This document shows, piece after piece, positions 20,774-28,253 of a DNA stretch of 29,461 bases. Source of the DNA: CAZYSK01 sp964649415 (GTDB taxonomy: Bacteria > Chloroflexota > Anaerolineae > B4-G1). The stretch is taken from the NCBI GenBank assembly GCA_964649415.1, contig CAZYSK010000072.1:1-29461 (forward strand), given 5' to 3'. The notes under the pieces are model-generated. The model was given only the letters and a program-made list of their open reading frames with translations. It had not been told where the DNA came from and made no database searches. Made by a program: the position numbers and the translations under genes. Every line of letters begins with the position of its first letter. The first letter of the stretch is position 1.

Positions 20774-20806
20774 ACCGTCCCGACCGTATGGTTGGGGCGG
20801 TTTTTT
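20774..20806 (+). terminator. Intrinsic terminator after the tRNA pair
   Basis: A 12-bp stem (ACCGTCCCGACC with GGTTGGGGCGGT, two G-U pairs) with loop GTAT is followed by six T. It closes the tRNA transcript and isolates it from the defence operon. Confidence 0.93.
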
Positions 20807-20889
20807 CGTTGTGTCTGCACTGCCCCAGGCTGCGCTGCGTTGGCCTCGATGCAGGATCTTATCCCTCGCCATCTTCCCCCACAGGCGAT

Positions 20890-20917
20890 TTGCACAAAAC
20901 AGCGATAGGGGTATACT
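20890..20917 (+). promoter_or_regulatory. Probable promoter TTGCAC-16-TATACT for the defence operon
   Basis: TTGCAC (20890-20895) and TATACT (20912-20917) are 16 bp apart, about 80 bp before the GTG start of the methyltransferase. It is the only promoter-like pair I see between the terminator and the operon. Confidence 0.6.
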
Positions 20918-21004
20918 AATGGTGCAGACTTGCGGCCTGCTGTCCAATCCCGGGACGGGGGCCAAGGCAGTGGGTTCAAGGTGGGAGGCGAACAGGAGGC
21001 CACG

Positions 21005-24000
21005 GTGCCGACGAAAACGCAGGAACGCGTCCACGATCTACTCCACCAAATGCCCGTCGACGGCCGTGCCGCCGTCAAACGACTGTTCTGTACCGAACTC
21101 AATTACGACCATGCCGACGTCCCCCTCTCGACTCGCGATTGGCCCGACCGGGCGCGCGAGGTAGTGGGCGAACCACCAACGATCCTGGCCCAACACGACT
21201 CTCAGTTTGGTGCCTTCCACGTCATCCATACCCGGCTGTCACCCGACTGGCCCGGCCGCAACTTCCCCCTCTCGCTGACGGCCGAGCGGCTGGTGGTCAA
21301 CCAGTTGCTGAAGGATCACCCGTATGCTCTCTTCGTCTTCAGCGATCCCGAGGGGCAGCACTGGCACCTGGTCAACGTGCGCTACGACGAGGAAGTGTCC
21401 CGCCGGCGCGTCTTCCGCCGCATCGCCGTCGGTCCCCACGAAAGGCTGCGCACCGCGGCGGAGCGGGTGGCGATGCTCGACCTGGCTACCCTCAGCCCCG
21501 ATCTGTTCGGCCTCTCCCCCATCGCCATCCAGCAGCGGCACGATGAGGCTTTCGACGTCGAGGCCGTGACCCGGCGTTTCTTCACGGATTACCGCCGCAT
21601 CTTTGAGGACACCGAGAGGCAAATCCAGGGATTGCACGGCGAGGATCTACGTCTCTTCACTCAGCTTTTGTTCAATCGCCTGCTCTTCATCACCTTCTTG
21701 GAGCGCAAGGGCTGGCTCACCCTGGAGGGGCGTGGTGATTATCTGTGCGCGCTGTGGCAGGCCTATCAAGAGGTGGTCACCACCGGGGAGGGCGATGCCG
21801 ATTTCTACCGGGATCGCCTCACGCTTCTCTTCTTCAGCGGGCTGAACAATCCTCAGAGCGCCGATTTGATGCGCATCAATCAGGGCGGCTTCCTGGCGGA
21901 CCGAATCGGCCAGGTACCCTACCTCAACGGCGGTCTGTTCGAGCAGCAGGCGCTGGACGTACGCGAAGGGGTGGCGGTGCCGGACGAGGTCTTTGGTCCT
22001 ATCTTCGACGATCTCGTCTACCACTACAACTTCACCGTGACCGAGAGCACGCCGCTCGACATCGAGGTAGCGGTCGACCCGGAGATGCTGGGCAGGATCT
22101 TCGAGGAACTGGTGACCGGCCGCCACGAGACGGGCAGCTATTATACCCCCAAGCCCGTGGTCTCCTTCATGTGCCGCGAAGCGCTCAAAGGCTATCTGCG
22201 TGACACCTGCCCGCGCGAGGGGGCCGGCGCCATCACTGCCTTCGTCGACCGGCGCGAGGCCGTGGGCATTCGCGAGCCGGAGGCGGTGCTGGGAGCGCTG
22301 CAGGGGGCCCGATGCTGCGACCCCGCCTGCGGCAGCGGCGCCTACCTGGTGGGCATGCTCCACGAGCTGGTCGAGCTGCGCCAGGCGCTCTTCGTGGCGC
22401 GCGGCGTCGATTCGCGCGCGGTATACGACAGGAAGCTGGAGGTCATCCAGCGCAACCTCTACGGCGTGGATTTGGACCCCTTCGCCGTGAACATCGCTCG
22501 GCTGCGGCTGTGGCTCTCCCTGATCGTCGACTTCGAGACGGACGCGCCGCGTCCACAACCGCCGCCGTTGCCCAACCTGGAGTTCAAGATCGAGGTGGGC
22601 GACAGCCTCACCGGCCCCGCGCCCGGGCAGCTCCAGCCCGATCTGTTCCACCACCAGCAGGTAGAGCGATACTTCCGGCTGAAGGGTCAATTCCTGACCG
22701 CCCACGGGCCGGAGAAGGCCGACCTGCGGCGGCAGATCGAGGACGTGCAGGCGGAGATCGCCGAATGGGCCAGTGAGGGGGAAAGTGACGGTTTCGATTG
22801 GGCCGTCCAGTTCGCCGAGGTCTTCGCCGGTCCGGGATGGGATACGTCCACGCTCACCGGCGCGATGACGGGCTTGGTCAACACCGCGCCGGGGCAGATG
22901 GAGTTGGCGGCGCGGTCGGGGCCGGCGGCCGGCTTCGACGTGGTGCTGACCAATCCGCCGTACGTGCGCATGGAGTTGATCAAAGAGTTGAAGCCAGATT
23001 TCGAAGAACGCTATCCTGAAGTATATGCAGGCCGGGCAGACCTCTACGTCTATTTCTACGCTCGGGCGCTGCACCTGCTGCGAGAGGGCGGCGTGGGTAG
23101 TTTCATCAGCTCCAACAAGTGGCTGCGCGCGAGATATGGCAAGAAGTTGCGCCAGTTGATGGCCGGTGAGACCACAGTGGAAGCGATCGTGGATTTTGGC
23201 GACCTGCCTCTTTTCGAGGCCACGGCCTACCCGATGATCGTCGTCTTCCAGAACAGGCCGCCGGACCAGGCTCACGCGCTGCGGGCGTTGGAGGTGGAGG
23301 ATCTGGCGGTGGTGGATCGGCTCTCCGAGGTGATGGGGGAGGCGGCGTGGGACCAGCCGCAGGCTAGCTTGCGGCCTAGTGTCTGGTCACTGGTGCCGCC
23401 TGAAGTTCAGGGATTGATGAAAAAGCTGCGTCGTAGTGGCATTCCATTGGGCGAGTACATTGGCGGGCAAATCTACTATGGCATCAAGACGGGTTATAAC
23501 AAAGCTTTCGTGATTGATCGGGCCACCCGCGACCGGTTGGTTGCGCAGGATTCCAAGAGCGCCGAGATTATCAGACCCTGGCTGCGGGGTCGAGATGTGA
23601 AGCAGTGGCGGGTAGAGTATTCGGACCAGTATGTCGTGTTCACCTATCGCGGCGTGGACATTGATAAATACCCGGCAGTGAAGGCCTATCTTGAGCCTAT
23701 GCGGGAAAGGTTGGAGCAACGTGCCACGAGCCATCTGCACCCATGGTACGAGTTGCAGCAACCCCAGACAGGCATCTACCCTGAGTTTGGAAAACCGAAG
23801 ATCGTTTGGCCTGATATTGCTTCTCGCCCAGCTTTTGCCTTCGAAGATGGGGGGATGTTCCTTGACTGCACACTCTTCACGATTCCCGTCAAGGATCACT
23901 ATCTTCTCGGCTTGCTCAACTCTAGAGTAAGCGAGTTCTTCTACCTGCATATCAGCTCGATGATTCAGCAGGATTTCATTCGGTTCAAGACTCAGTATGT

Positions 24001-24214
24001 GCGTCAGATTCCGATTCCGCAGCCTTTGAATGCCCATCGTGAGGCCATCGAGGCGCTGGTGCGCAAGCTGCTGGATGCCGAGGGTCAGGGTCCGCAGGTC
24101 GAGGCGTGGGAACGGGAGCTCAACGTGCTGGTGTACCAGGTCTACGGGCTGAAAGAGGAGGAGATCGCGATTGTGGAGGCGGAGACTACCGCGGATGGGG
24201 GAAATACACGATGA
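21005..24214 (+). CDS. Eco57I/TaqI-type DNA adenine methyltransferase (large, 1069 aa)
   Basis: Motif I is CCDPACGSGAYLVGM (Asp439-Gly445) and the catalytic motif IV is VVLTNPPYV (Asn650-Pro-Pro-Tyr), the N6-adenine class. GSYYTPKPVVSFMCREAL precedes motif I, as in Eco57I-type and PglX-like enzymes. The N-terminal ~400 residues (with LLFNRLLFITFLERKGWL) match their long helical region. From about residue 826, IKTGYNKAFVID, then IIRPWLRGRDVKQW and FKTQYVRQIPIPQP, is a TaqI-like target-recognition domain. I see no clear PD-(D/E)xK nuclease site in it, so cleavage probably rests with partner genes. The GTG at 21005 follows AGGAGG by 5 bp; the frame is open further upstream without a ribosome binding site. 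The TGA overlaps the next ATG. It is the first gene of a run reaching the right edge. Confidence 0.9.
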   Translation: MPTKTQERVHDLLHQMPVDGRAAVKRLFCTELNYDHADVPLSTRDWPDRAREVVGEPPTILAQHDSQFGAFHVIHTRLSPDWPGRNFPLSLTAERLVVNQLLKDHPYALFVFSDPEGQHWHLVNVRYDEEVSRRRVFRRIAVGPHERLRTAAERVAMLDLATLSPDLFGLSPIAIQQRHDEAFDVEAVTRRFFTDYRRIFEDTERQIQGLHGEDLRLFTQLLFNRLLFITFLERKGWLTLEGRGDYLCALWQAYQEVVTTGEGDADFYRDRLTLLFFSGLNNPQSADLMRINQGGFLADRIGQVPYLNGGLFEQQALDVREGVAVPDEVFGPIFDDLVYHYNFTVTESTPLDIEVAVDPEMLGRIFEELVTGRHETGSYYTPKPVVSFMCREALKGYLRDTCPREGAGAITAFVDRREAVGIREPEAVLGALQGARCCDPACGSGAYLVGMLHELVELRQALFVARGVDSRAVYDRKLEVIQRNLYGVDLDPFAVNIARLRLWLSLIVDFETDAPRPQPPPLPNLEFKIEVGDSLTGPAPGQLQPDLFHHQQVERYFRLKGQFLTAHGPEKADLRRQIEDVQAEIAEWASEGESDGFDWAVQFAEVFAGPGWDTSTLTGAMTGLVNTAPGQMELAARSGPAAGFDVVLTNPPYVRMELIKELKPDFEERYPEVYAGRADLYVYFYARALHLLREGGVGSFISSNKWLRARYGKKLRQLMAGETTVEAIVDFGDLPLFEATAYPMIVVFQNRPPDQAHALRALEVEDLAVVDRLSEVMGEAAWDQPQASLRPSVWSLVPPEVQGLMKKLRRSGIPLGEYIGGQIYYGIKTGYNKAFVIDRATRDRLVAQDSKSAEIIRPWLRGRDVKQWRVEYSDQYVVFTYRGVDIDKYPAVKAYLEPMRERLEQRATSHLHPWYELQQPQTGIYPEFGKPKIVWPDIASRPAFAFEDGGMFLDCTLFTIPVKDHYLLGLLNSRVSEFFYLHISSMIQQDFIRFKTQYVRQIPIPQPLNAHREAIEALVRKLLDAEGQGPQVEAWERELNVLVYQVYGLKEEEIAIVEAETTADGGNTR

Positions 24215-24342
24215 CAGCTCAGTTGCTGTCGTTCATTTCTGGCGTCCGTGGTAGTCTGCTTGGGGTCTACGGGCTGTGGGAGGAGGAGATCGCGATTGTG
24301 GAACGGTTATTGAGAGCCCAGGAGAGGTGGCGTGATGAGTAG
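24211..24342 (+). CDS. 43-residue ORF repeating the methyltransferase C-terminus
   Basis: An ATG overlapping the methyltransferase TGA (ATGA) starts a 43-codon frame. It reads MTAQLLSFISGVRGS, then VYGLWEEEIAIVERLL, and ends AQERWRDE. The VYGLxEEEIAIVE core is nearly the same in protein and DNA as the methyltransferase end (24138-24178 against 24265-24305). In this methyltransferase family the VYGLxEEEIxIVE segment normally is the C-terminus. The ORF may be a duplicated tail kept as a small protein, or scar DNA from gene replacement in which the old 3' end survives. It overlaps the McrB start, so translation through it could couple the two large genes. Confidence 0.55.
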   Translation: MTAQLLSFISGVRGSLLGVYGLWEEEIAIVERLLRAQERWRDE

Positions 24343-26077
24343 GACCGATGCCATCCTGCGCGGGCTGCTACGGGAACTTGCAACGCGAGAAGGCTTCACC
24401 GATCTACGGCAGACAGCGCAATGGCTGATCTATGAGCATGAGTGGGAGGAGGTCACGTTCGTGCGACGGGATCTCCTGACTCAGCTTCGGGATCTCCTGC
24501 AGGACGGTGAGTTCACCCTGGACGAGTTACACGAGACCGTCAAGGGGAAGACGTTGTTGGGTGGTCATTGGAGTGTCCACAGCCAGGTGGCAGATTTCTT
24601 GAAACAGGGTGAGGCCCGGACGCTGATTCAAGATCTCATCGGTGGGGGCAACCGGCCACCGGACGCTGAGACGATTGATCACTTCATAGAGCGGGCTGTC
24701 GAGCTTGCCTTCCATCGAAAAGATGGCGGCCCCACGGCTTCGAACGCGGCCAAGTTCGCAAGTATTCTTCTATCTGCTGTCTATCCGGATCAGTTTGTAG
24801 ACTTTGTCCGCAAACATTGGGAGTGGGCGGCCGAACACCTGGAATTCGGCCCGCTTCCCTCGTGGGATTACGGTGAATGCTTGATCTGGGCTGGTCAGGC
24901 CGCACAACGGGTTGCCCACACGCCGGCCTTCGGTCAGTATTTCTCCACTGATGTTCCGGATAATTGGATTGTTGCAGGTCTGGTTTACCTATTCGCCAAT
25001 AGCAGCGAGATGCAAGCGCTTATTCATAAGGTGCGAACTGGAGACGAGACAGACGGGGACAAGGGAATGAGCATGAACGCGGAAGAGATCTGGGATGTGC
25101 TGCAACATCATAACCCGCAGGTGATCCTGCAAGGCCCGCCGGGCTCGGGCAAGACTTACCTTGCGGAGCAGGTTGTACAATTCGTAGCCGGCACGCGACA
25201 TGTGTCGCCCTACCGCCTGGCCGAACTGCGCGACGGTGAAACGCCGGTCAACGTCCCCGTAATCTGGGAAGTGGTGCAGTTTCATCCTTCCTACGGCTAC
25301 GAGGATTTCGTGCGCGGCATGGTTACTGAGCCCACGGAAGGGGGCGTCGTGTTCCAGGTGAAAGACCGTATCCTGGCCCAGGCCGCGGCGGTGGCGGCGC
25401 GCTATTCCTCGACGCCCGTCATCCTGATCCTGGACGAGATTAACCGGGCGGATCTGGCCCGCGTGCTGGGCGAGCTTATCTACGCCCTGGAGCGGGATCG
25501 CCGGGGTGAGCCGGTGGCGGCCCAATATGGCGTCGGAGATCCGCCCGATCGCACCCTGCGCCTGCCGAAGAACCTATATCTCATCGGCACGATGAACACG
25601 GCCGACCGCTCCATCGCCCTGGTCGATTACGCCATCCGCCGCCGCTTCAGCTTCTTCTCCATCTTGCCGCGCGTTGAGGCCATTGAAACCTTCTACGCGA
25701 GCACGGCGCTTCACGAGGGCGATGATGCCGTGGCAGCACAACTGGCGCCACGGCTCGTTGCCCTGTACCGGGCCACGTCGGCGCTCTTCGACGAAGCGCC
25801 GGACGCCGACGACATCCGCGTGGGGCATTCCTACTTCTTGGTGCGAGGGCGGCGCAATGGTGAACCGCTCTCTTTGCTAGATTGGGCCGATGCTATGGCG
25901 TTCCGCTTCGCCTACGAGGTTGTGCCCATGTTGGCCGAGTACCGCAAGGAGCGGCGGTTGCTGAAAGAGCAGCAGCACATTGAGGTGGACGGACAGCGCT
26001 TCTCTCTGCGGCTGGACCGGCAGCGGGAGACGCGAGGCGCGATGGCACGGTGGTTGGCCCAGGAAGAGTCGGCATGA
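24335..26077 (+). CDS. mcrB: McrB-like AAA+ GTPase/ATPase subunit
   Basis: This is a 580-residue protein. The AAA+ core has Walker A ILQGPPGSGKTYLAEQ (about residues 264-279), Walker B LILDEINRADLARVLGEL (Asp367-Glu368) and the McrB signature IGTMNTADRSIALVDYAIRRRF. McrB-type subunits form hexamers that use GTP to translocate DNA and drive the McrC nuclease. The N-terminal ~240 residues are not a domain I recognise by name: a helical part (residues 1-110) and ASNAAKFASILLSAVYPDQFVDF, which resembles helical regions found before the AAA core in many McrB-like proteins. This part would hold the DNA-recognition function, so specificity need not be methylcytosine. I chose the ATG at 24335. The TGA overlaps the start of the McrC N-part (ATGA). 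Confidence 0.88.
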   Translation: MSRTDAILRGLLRELATREGFTDLRQTAQWLIYEHEWEEVTFVRRDLLTQLRDLLQDGEFTLDELHETVKGKTLLGGHWSVHSQVADFLKQGEARTLIQDLIGGGNRPPDAETIDHFIERAVELAFHRKDGGPTASNAAKFASILLSAVYPDQFVDFVRKHWEWAAEHLEFGPLPSWDYGECLIWAGQAAQRVAHTPAFGQYFSTDVPDNWIVAGLVYLFANSSEMQALIHKVRTGDETDGDKGMSMNAEEIWDVLQHHNPQVILQGPPGSGKTYLAEQVVQFVAGTRHVSPYRLAELRDGETPVNVPVIWEVVQFHPSYGYEDFVRGMVTEPTEGGVVFQVKDRILAQAAAVAARYSSTPVILILDEINRADLARVLGELIYALERDRRGEPVAAQYGVGDPPDRTLRLPKNLYLIGTMNTADRSIALVDYAIRRRFSFFSILPRVEAIETFYASTALHEGDDAVAAQLAPRLVALYRATSALFDEAPDADDIRVGHSYFLVRGRRNGEPLSLLDWADAMAFRFAYEVVPMLAEYRKERRLLKEQQHIEVDGQRFSLRLDRQRETRGAMARWLAQEESA

Positions 26078-26541
26078 TCGTCGCGCCCTCCGCTCCGCTA
26101 GACACCGTTGCGGTTCCCACCGATGCTGAGTTCGCGCAGTGTGTCCTGCGTTGGCTACGCGGCGACCTTCCGGCGCACCCCTTCGATGGCCTGCAGGAAT
26201 GGGAGGGCATAGATGTTCCAGGGGCTATCGTGCCACCGGGAAGGGGCGATGTCCTCGATCAGCTATTTCCGCCTGACAATCTTCTTCAGATCCGCGTGGA
26301 TCGCAGGTTCACCGGTGAACGTTTGGAGGGTTACCGGCTCCGTGCCTCAGGCACGGTGGGCGTCGCAACGGTAGGAGGTGGGGTGGGCGAGGGAGCGTTT
26401 GCCACCGTGACCGTTCGACCCAAGGTGCCCGGCTCCAGCCTGTTGACCATGTTGAGCTATGCCCTGGTCCCCGATCTCTCACCTGAACACCGACCCGAAA
26501 TCGACGTCAGGGACGCGCCCATCGTGTCCCTGGTCCTGTGA
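26074..26541 (+). CDS. mcrC: McrC-like protein, N-terminal part (split gene)
   Basis: This is a 155-residue protein. After an acidic lead-in, LLQIRVDRRFTGERLEGYRLRASGTVGV and ATVTVRPKVPGSSLLTMLSYALVPDL match the N-terminal beta-rich domain of McrC, where the 'I-x-P-K-h-x-x-x-x-L-h-x-M-L-x-Y-A' motif is diagnostic. This domain contacts the McrB ring and stimulates its GTPase in the classical complex. The ATG overlaps the McrB stop. The frame ends at a TGA (26539-26541), just where homologues continue into the helical middle domain, and the next frame starts at a GTG overlapping this stop. The two pieces together (about 500 residues) equal or slightly exceed a normal McrC. Confidence 0.8.
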   Translation: MIVAPSAPLDTVAVPTDAEFAQCVLRWLRGDLPAHPFDGLQEWEGIDVPGAIVPPGRGDVLDQLFPPDNLLQIRVDRRFTGERLEGYRLRASGTVGVATVGGGVGEGAFATVTVRPKVPGSSLLTMLSYALVPDLSPEHRPEIDVRDAPIVSLVL

Positions 26542-27578
26542 TCTATCTCCTCCGCCTCCACCAGCTTATCGAGGATCACGGGCTGCAGAGGGCCTACCTC
26601 CGGCTGGAGGAGCCGCTGCGCGGGACGGTGCGTGGGCGTTGCGTGCTGCCGACGTATTTGCAGCGCCATATCCCAGCGGGAAGGTCCCACGTCGTGCCGT
26701 GCGATTTCTGGGAGTTGCGCGTCGACAGCGAGCCCAATCGAGCCCTGCGCTGGGGCGTCGAGGTCTGCCGTATGTTGGCGGATTGGTTGTCATCCCCTGA
26801 GTTGATCGCGGCGGTCGAGCGCCTATGGGGCGCCCTGGCCCCGCACTTCGCGGGTATTCCCGTCGTGCCTTATCAGGCCTCCGAGGTCCGTCGGCTTCCT
26901 CGGTCCGGCAGATTTGCACCCTATGGCCCAGTGCTGGAGTTACTCGCGTTTCTGTTGGACCGTTTGTCCTTCGATATCGAGAGGGGGCAAGTCCACGTTC
27001 GGGGATTCGCCGTGGAGATGTGGGTGGTCTTCGAGCGGTTTGTGGTCAACGTTCTCGCCAGGTATATGCGGGGTCAAGTTCGGGGACCTCAGGTCGGGTT
27101 CCGTTACCACGTAACGGACGAGAGAGGCTCGACCGAGAAGGCTATCTACCTGGATGCGCTCATCAAGGCGGAGCGCATGTTGGTCCTGGATGCAAAGTGG
27201 AAAGAGGGTATCGTTTCCCGCGTTGCCGACTCCGAAGAAGAGTGTGGCGTCCTCGAACTGGAGGGCTTGCGTATACGCAACGCGGATCTGTTTCAGGTCG
27301 TCGCGTACGGCCGCCACAGGAACGTGAAGGCGCATGGTAGTCTGCTGGTCTATCCCGTGCTGGAACGTGAGGCCGTCTGCCGTCGGCGATGCATCCGAGA
27401 TTTCCTGGCTGTATCAGAGGGACACCGGACCTTTCCGGTTTACTTGATCGGGATACCTGTGGGGGAGACGCTCCACCAGTCCATTGGGGACTTCGTCGGA
27501 CTGGTTCGCGAAATCGCCGCCGGATCGGTGGAGGCGCAGGATCCCACGCGGTCTCGGCCAACTGACCGCGAGGAGTGA
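26538..27578 (+). CDS. mcrC: McrC-like protein, C-terminal nuclease part (split gene)
   Basis: This 346-residue protein begins IYLLRLHQLIEDHGLQRAYL followed by RLEEPLRGTVRGRCVLPTYLQRH, the 'h-x-R-x-x-x-x-x-L-R-G-x-h' region that in ordinary McrC follows the N-terminal domain directly. The nuclease site is intact: YLDALI (Asp206), then MLVLDAKWKEG (Asp218-Ala-Lys220) of the PD-(D/E)xK type, with NADLFQVVAYGRH further on as in McrC. It starts at a GTG in a 4-bp GTGA overlap, so ribosomes can re-initiate and give two separate chains. Alternatively a one-base frame error split one gene. It is co-directional with McrB, and DNA cleavage by the complex would come from this chain. Confidence 0.82.
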   Translation: MIYLLRLHQLIEDHGLQRAYLRLEEPLRGTVRGRCVLPTYLQRHIPAGRSHVVPCDFWELRVDSEPNRALRWGVEVCRMLADWLSSPELIAAVERLWGALAPHFAGIPVVPYQASEVRRLPRSGRFAPYGPVLELLAFLLDRLSFDIERGQVHVRGFAVEMWVVFERFVVNVLARYMRGQVRGPQVGFRYHVTDERGSTEKAIYLDALIKAERMLVLDAKWKEGIVSRVADSEEECGVLELEGLRIRNADLFQVVAYGRHRNVKAHGSLLVYPVLEREAVCRRRCIRDFLAVSEGHRTFPVYLIGIPVGETLHQSIGDFVGLVREIAAGSVEAQDPTRSRPTDREE

Positions 27579-27582
27579 GTCG

Positions 27583-27840
27583 ATGAGCAAGTATGGTCCT
27601 CTTCGTATGTTTCTGGAGAGCACTCCGCCCGCTGTGTCGGAGATGACGTTGAGCTTCCAGCAGGTGGAGTCCATCCTCGGGTTTGCGCTTCCGCCCAGCG
27701 CGTACCGTCACCGGGCGTGGTGGGGCAATCCCAGTTCACCACGAGACCATCCGTATGCCCAGGAATGGCTTGCGGCGGGGTGGAAGGTGGACACAGTAGA
27801 TCAGCAAGCTGAATGGGTCCGTTTTCGGCGGATGAGTTAA
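27583..27840 (+). CDS. Small conserved protein (DUF7662-like), 85 aa
   Basis: The ATG at 27583 has GAGGAG about 10 bp upstream and follows the McrC stop by 4 bp. The product starts SKYGPLRMFLES and continues MTLSFQQVESILGFALPPSAYRHRAWWGN, then WLAAGWKVDTVD and VRFRRMS. The 'L-x-x-F-L...I-x-x-h-G-F-x-L-P-x-S-A-x-x-H-x-x-W-W-x-N' pattern is one I recall from a widespread family of small proteins often coded near restriction or mobile genes, listed as a domain of unknown function. Its fold and role are unknown to me; a helix-turn-helix-like or DNA-binding accessory is possible. Its tight packing behind McrC argues for membership of the same operon. Confidence 0.75.
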   Translation: MSKYGPLRMFLESTPPAVSEMTLSFQQVESILGFALPPSAYRHRAWWGNPSSPRDHPYAQEWLAAGWKVDTVDQQAEWVRFRRMS

Positions 27841-27868
27841 TCTCGGCGAATAGAGAAAGGATATAGTC

Positions 27869-28207
27869 ATGCCAGAAATGACCACCTACGAACGAGCCGT
27901 GCAGATATACCAGGTGCTGATTTGTGCTGCTCATCACCGTGAGACCTTAACCTACCCGATGCTCGGAAGCGCGATCGGTTTGCCTGCGCAGGCATTGGGG
28001 CCGCACCTTGAGCACATCCAGGCCTATTGCCTTGAGAACGATCTCCCTCCGTTGACTGCTCTTGTCGTTAAGACTGGCGGAGGTAAGCCTGGGTCAGGGT
28101 TTCACGCTGCTGAGGACCTGGATCGCGCCCGCGAGAGCGTGTTCGCGCATAATTGGTTTGGGATGCTTCCCATCACACCCGATACACTGCGCAGAATGCA
28201 AGAGTAA
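27869..28207 (+). CDS. Small conserved protein of unknown function, 112 aa
   Basis: The ATG at 27869 follows the previous stop by 28 bp, with AAAGGA about 9 bp before the start. The product reads TTYERAVQIYQVLICAAHHRETLTYPMLGSAIG, then LGPHLEHIQAYCLENDLPPLTALVVKTGGGKPGSG, and ends FAHNWFGMLPITPDTLRRMQ. I recall relatives with the same 'Q-I-Y-x-x-L-I-x-A-A-x-x-R-x-T-L-T-Y' start, 'Y-C-x-x-N-x-L-P-P-L-T-x-L-V-V' centre and 'W-F-G' end as small proteins in defence and mobile contexts, with no assigned function. The first half could be a winged helix. No catalytic motif is apparent. It belongs to the operon by strand and spacing. Confidence 0.75.
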   Translation: MPEMTTYERAVQIYQVLICAAHHRETLTYPMLGSAIGLPAQALGPHLEHIQAYCLENDLPPLTALVVKTGGGKPGSGFHAAEDLDRARESVFAHNWFGMLPITPDTLRRMQE

Positions 28208-28253
28208 AGCGGCCTACCACGCCTGATAGAACTATGAGGGCAAGGGGGGGGAA

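Noticed and set aside
21647..23275. 542-codon minus-strand open frame opposite the methyltransferase
   Set aside because: It shows no protein motif and lies entirely antisense to the methyltransferase motifs.
26525..26545. Programmed -1 frameshift fusing the two McrC parts
   Set aside because: No slippery heptamer of the X-XXY-YYZ kind is present near the overlap; re-initiation at the GTGA or a simple indel is more likely.
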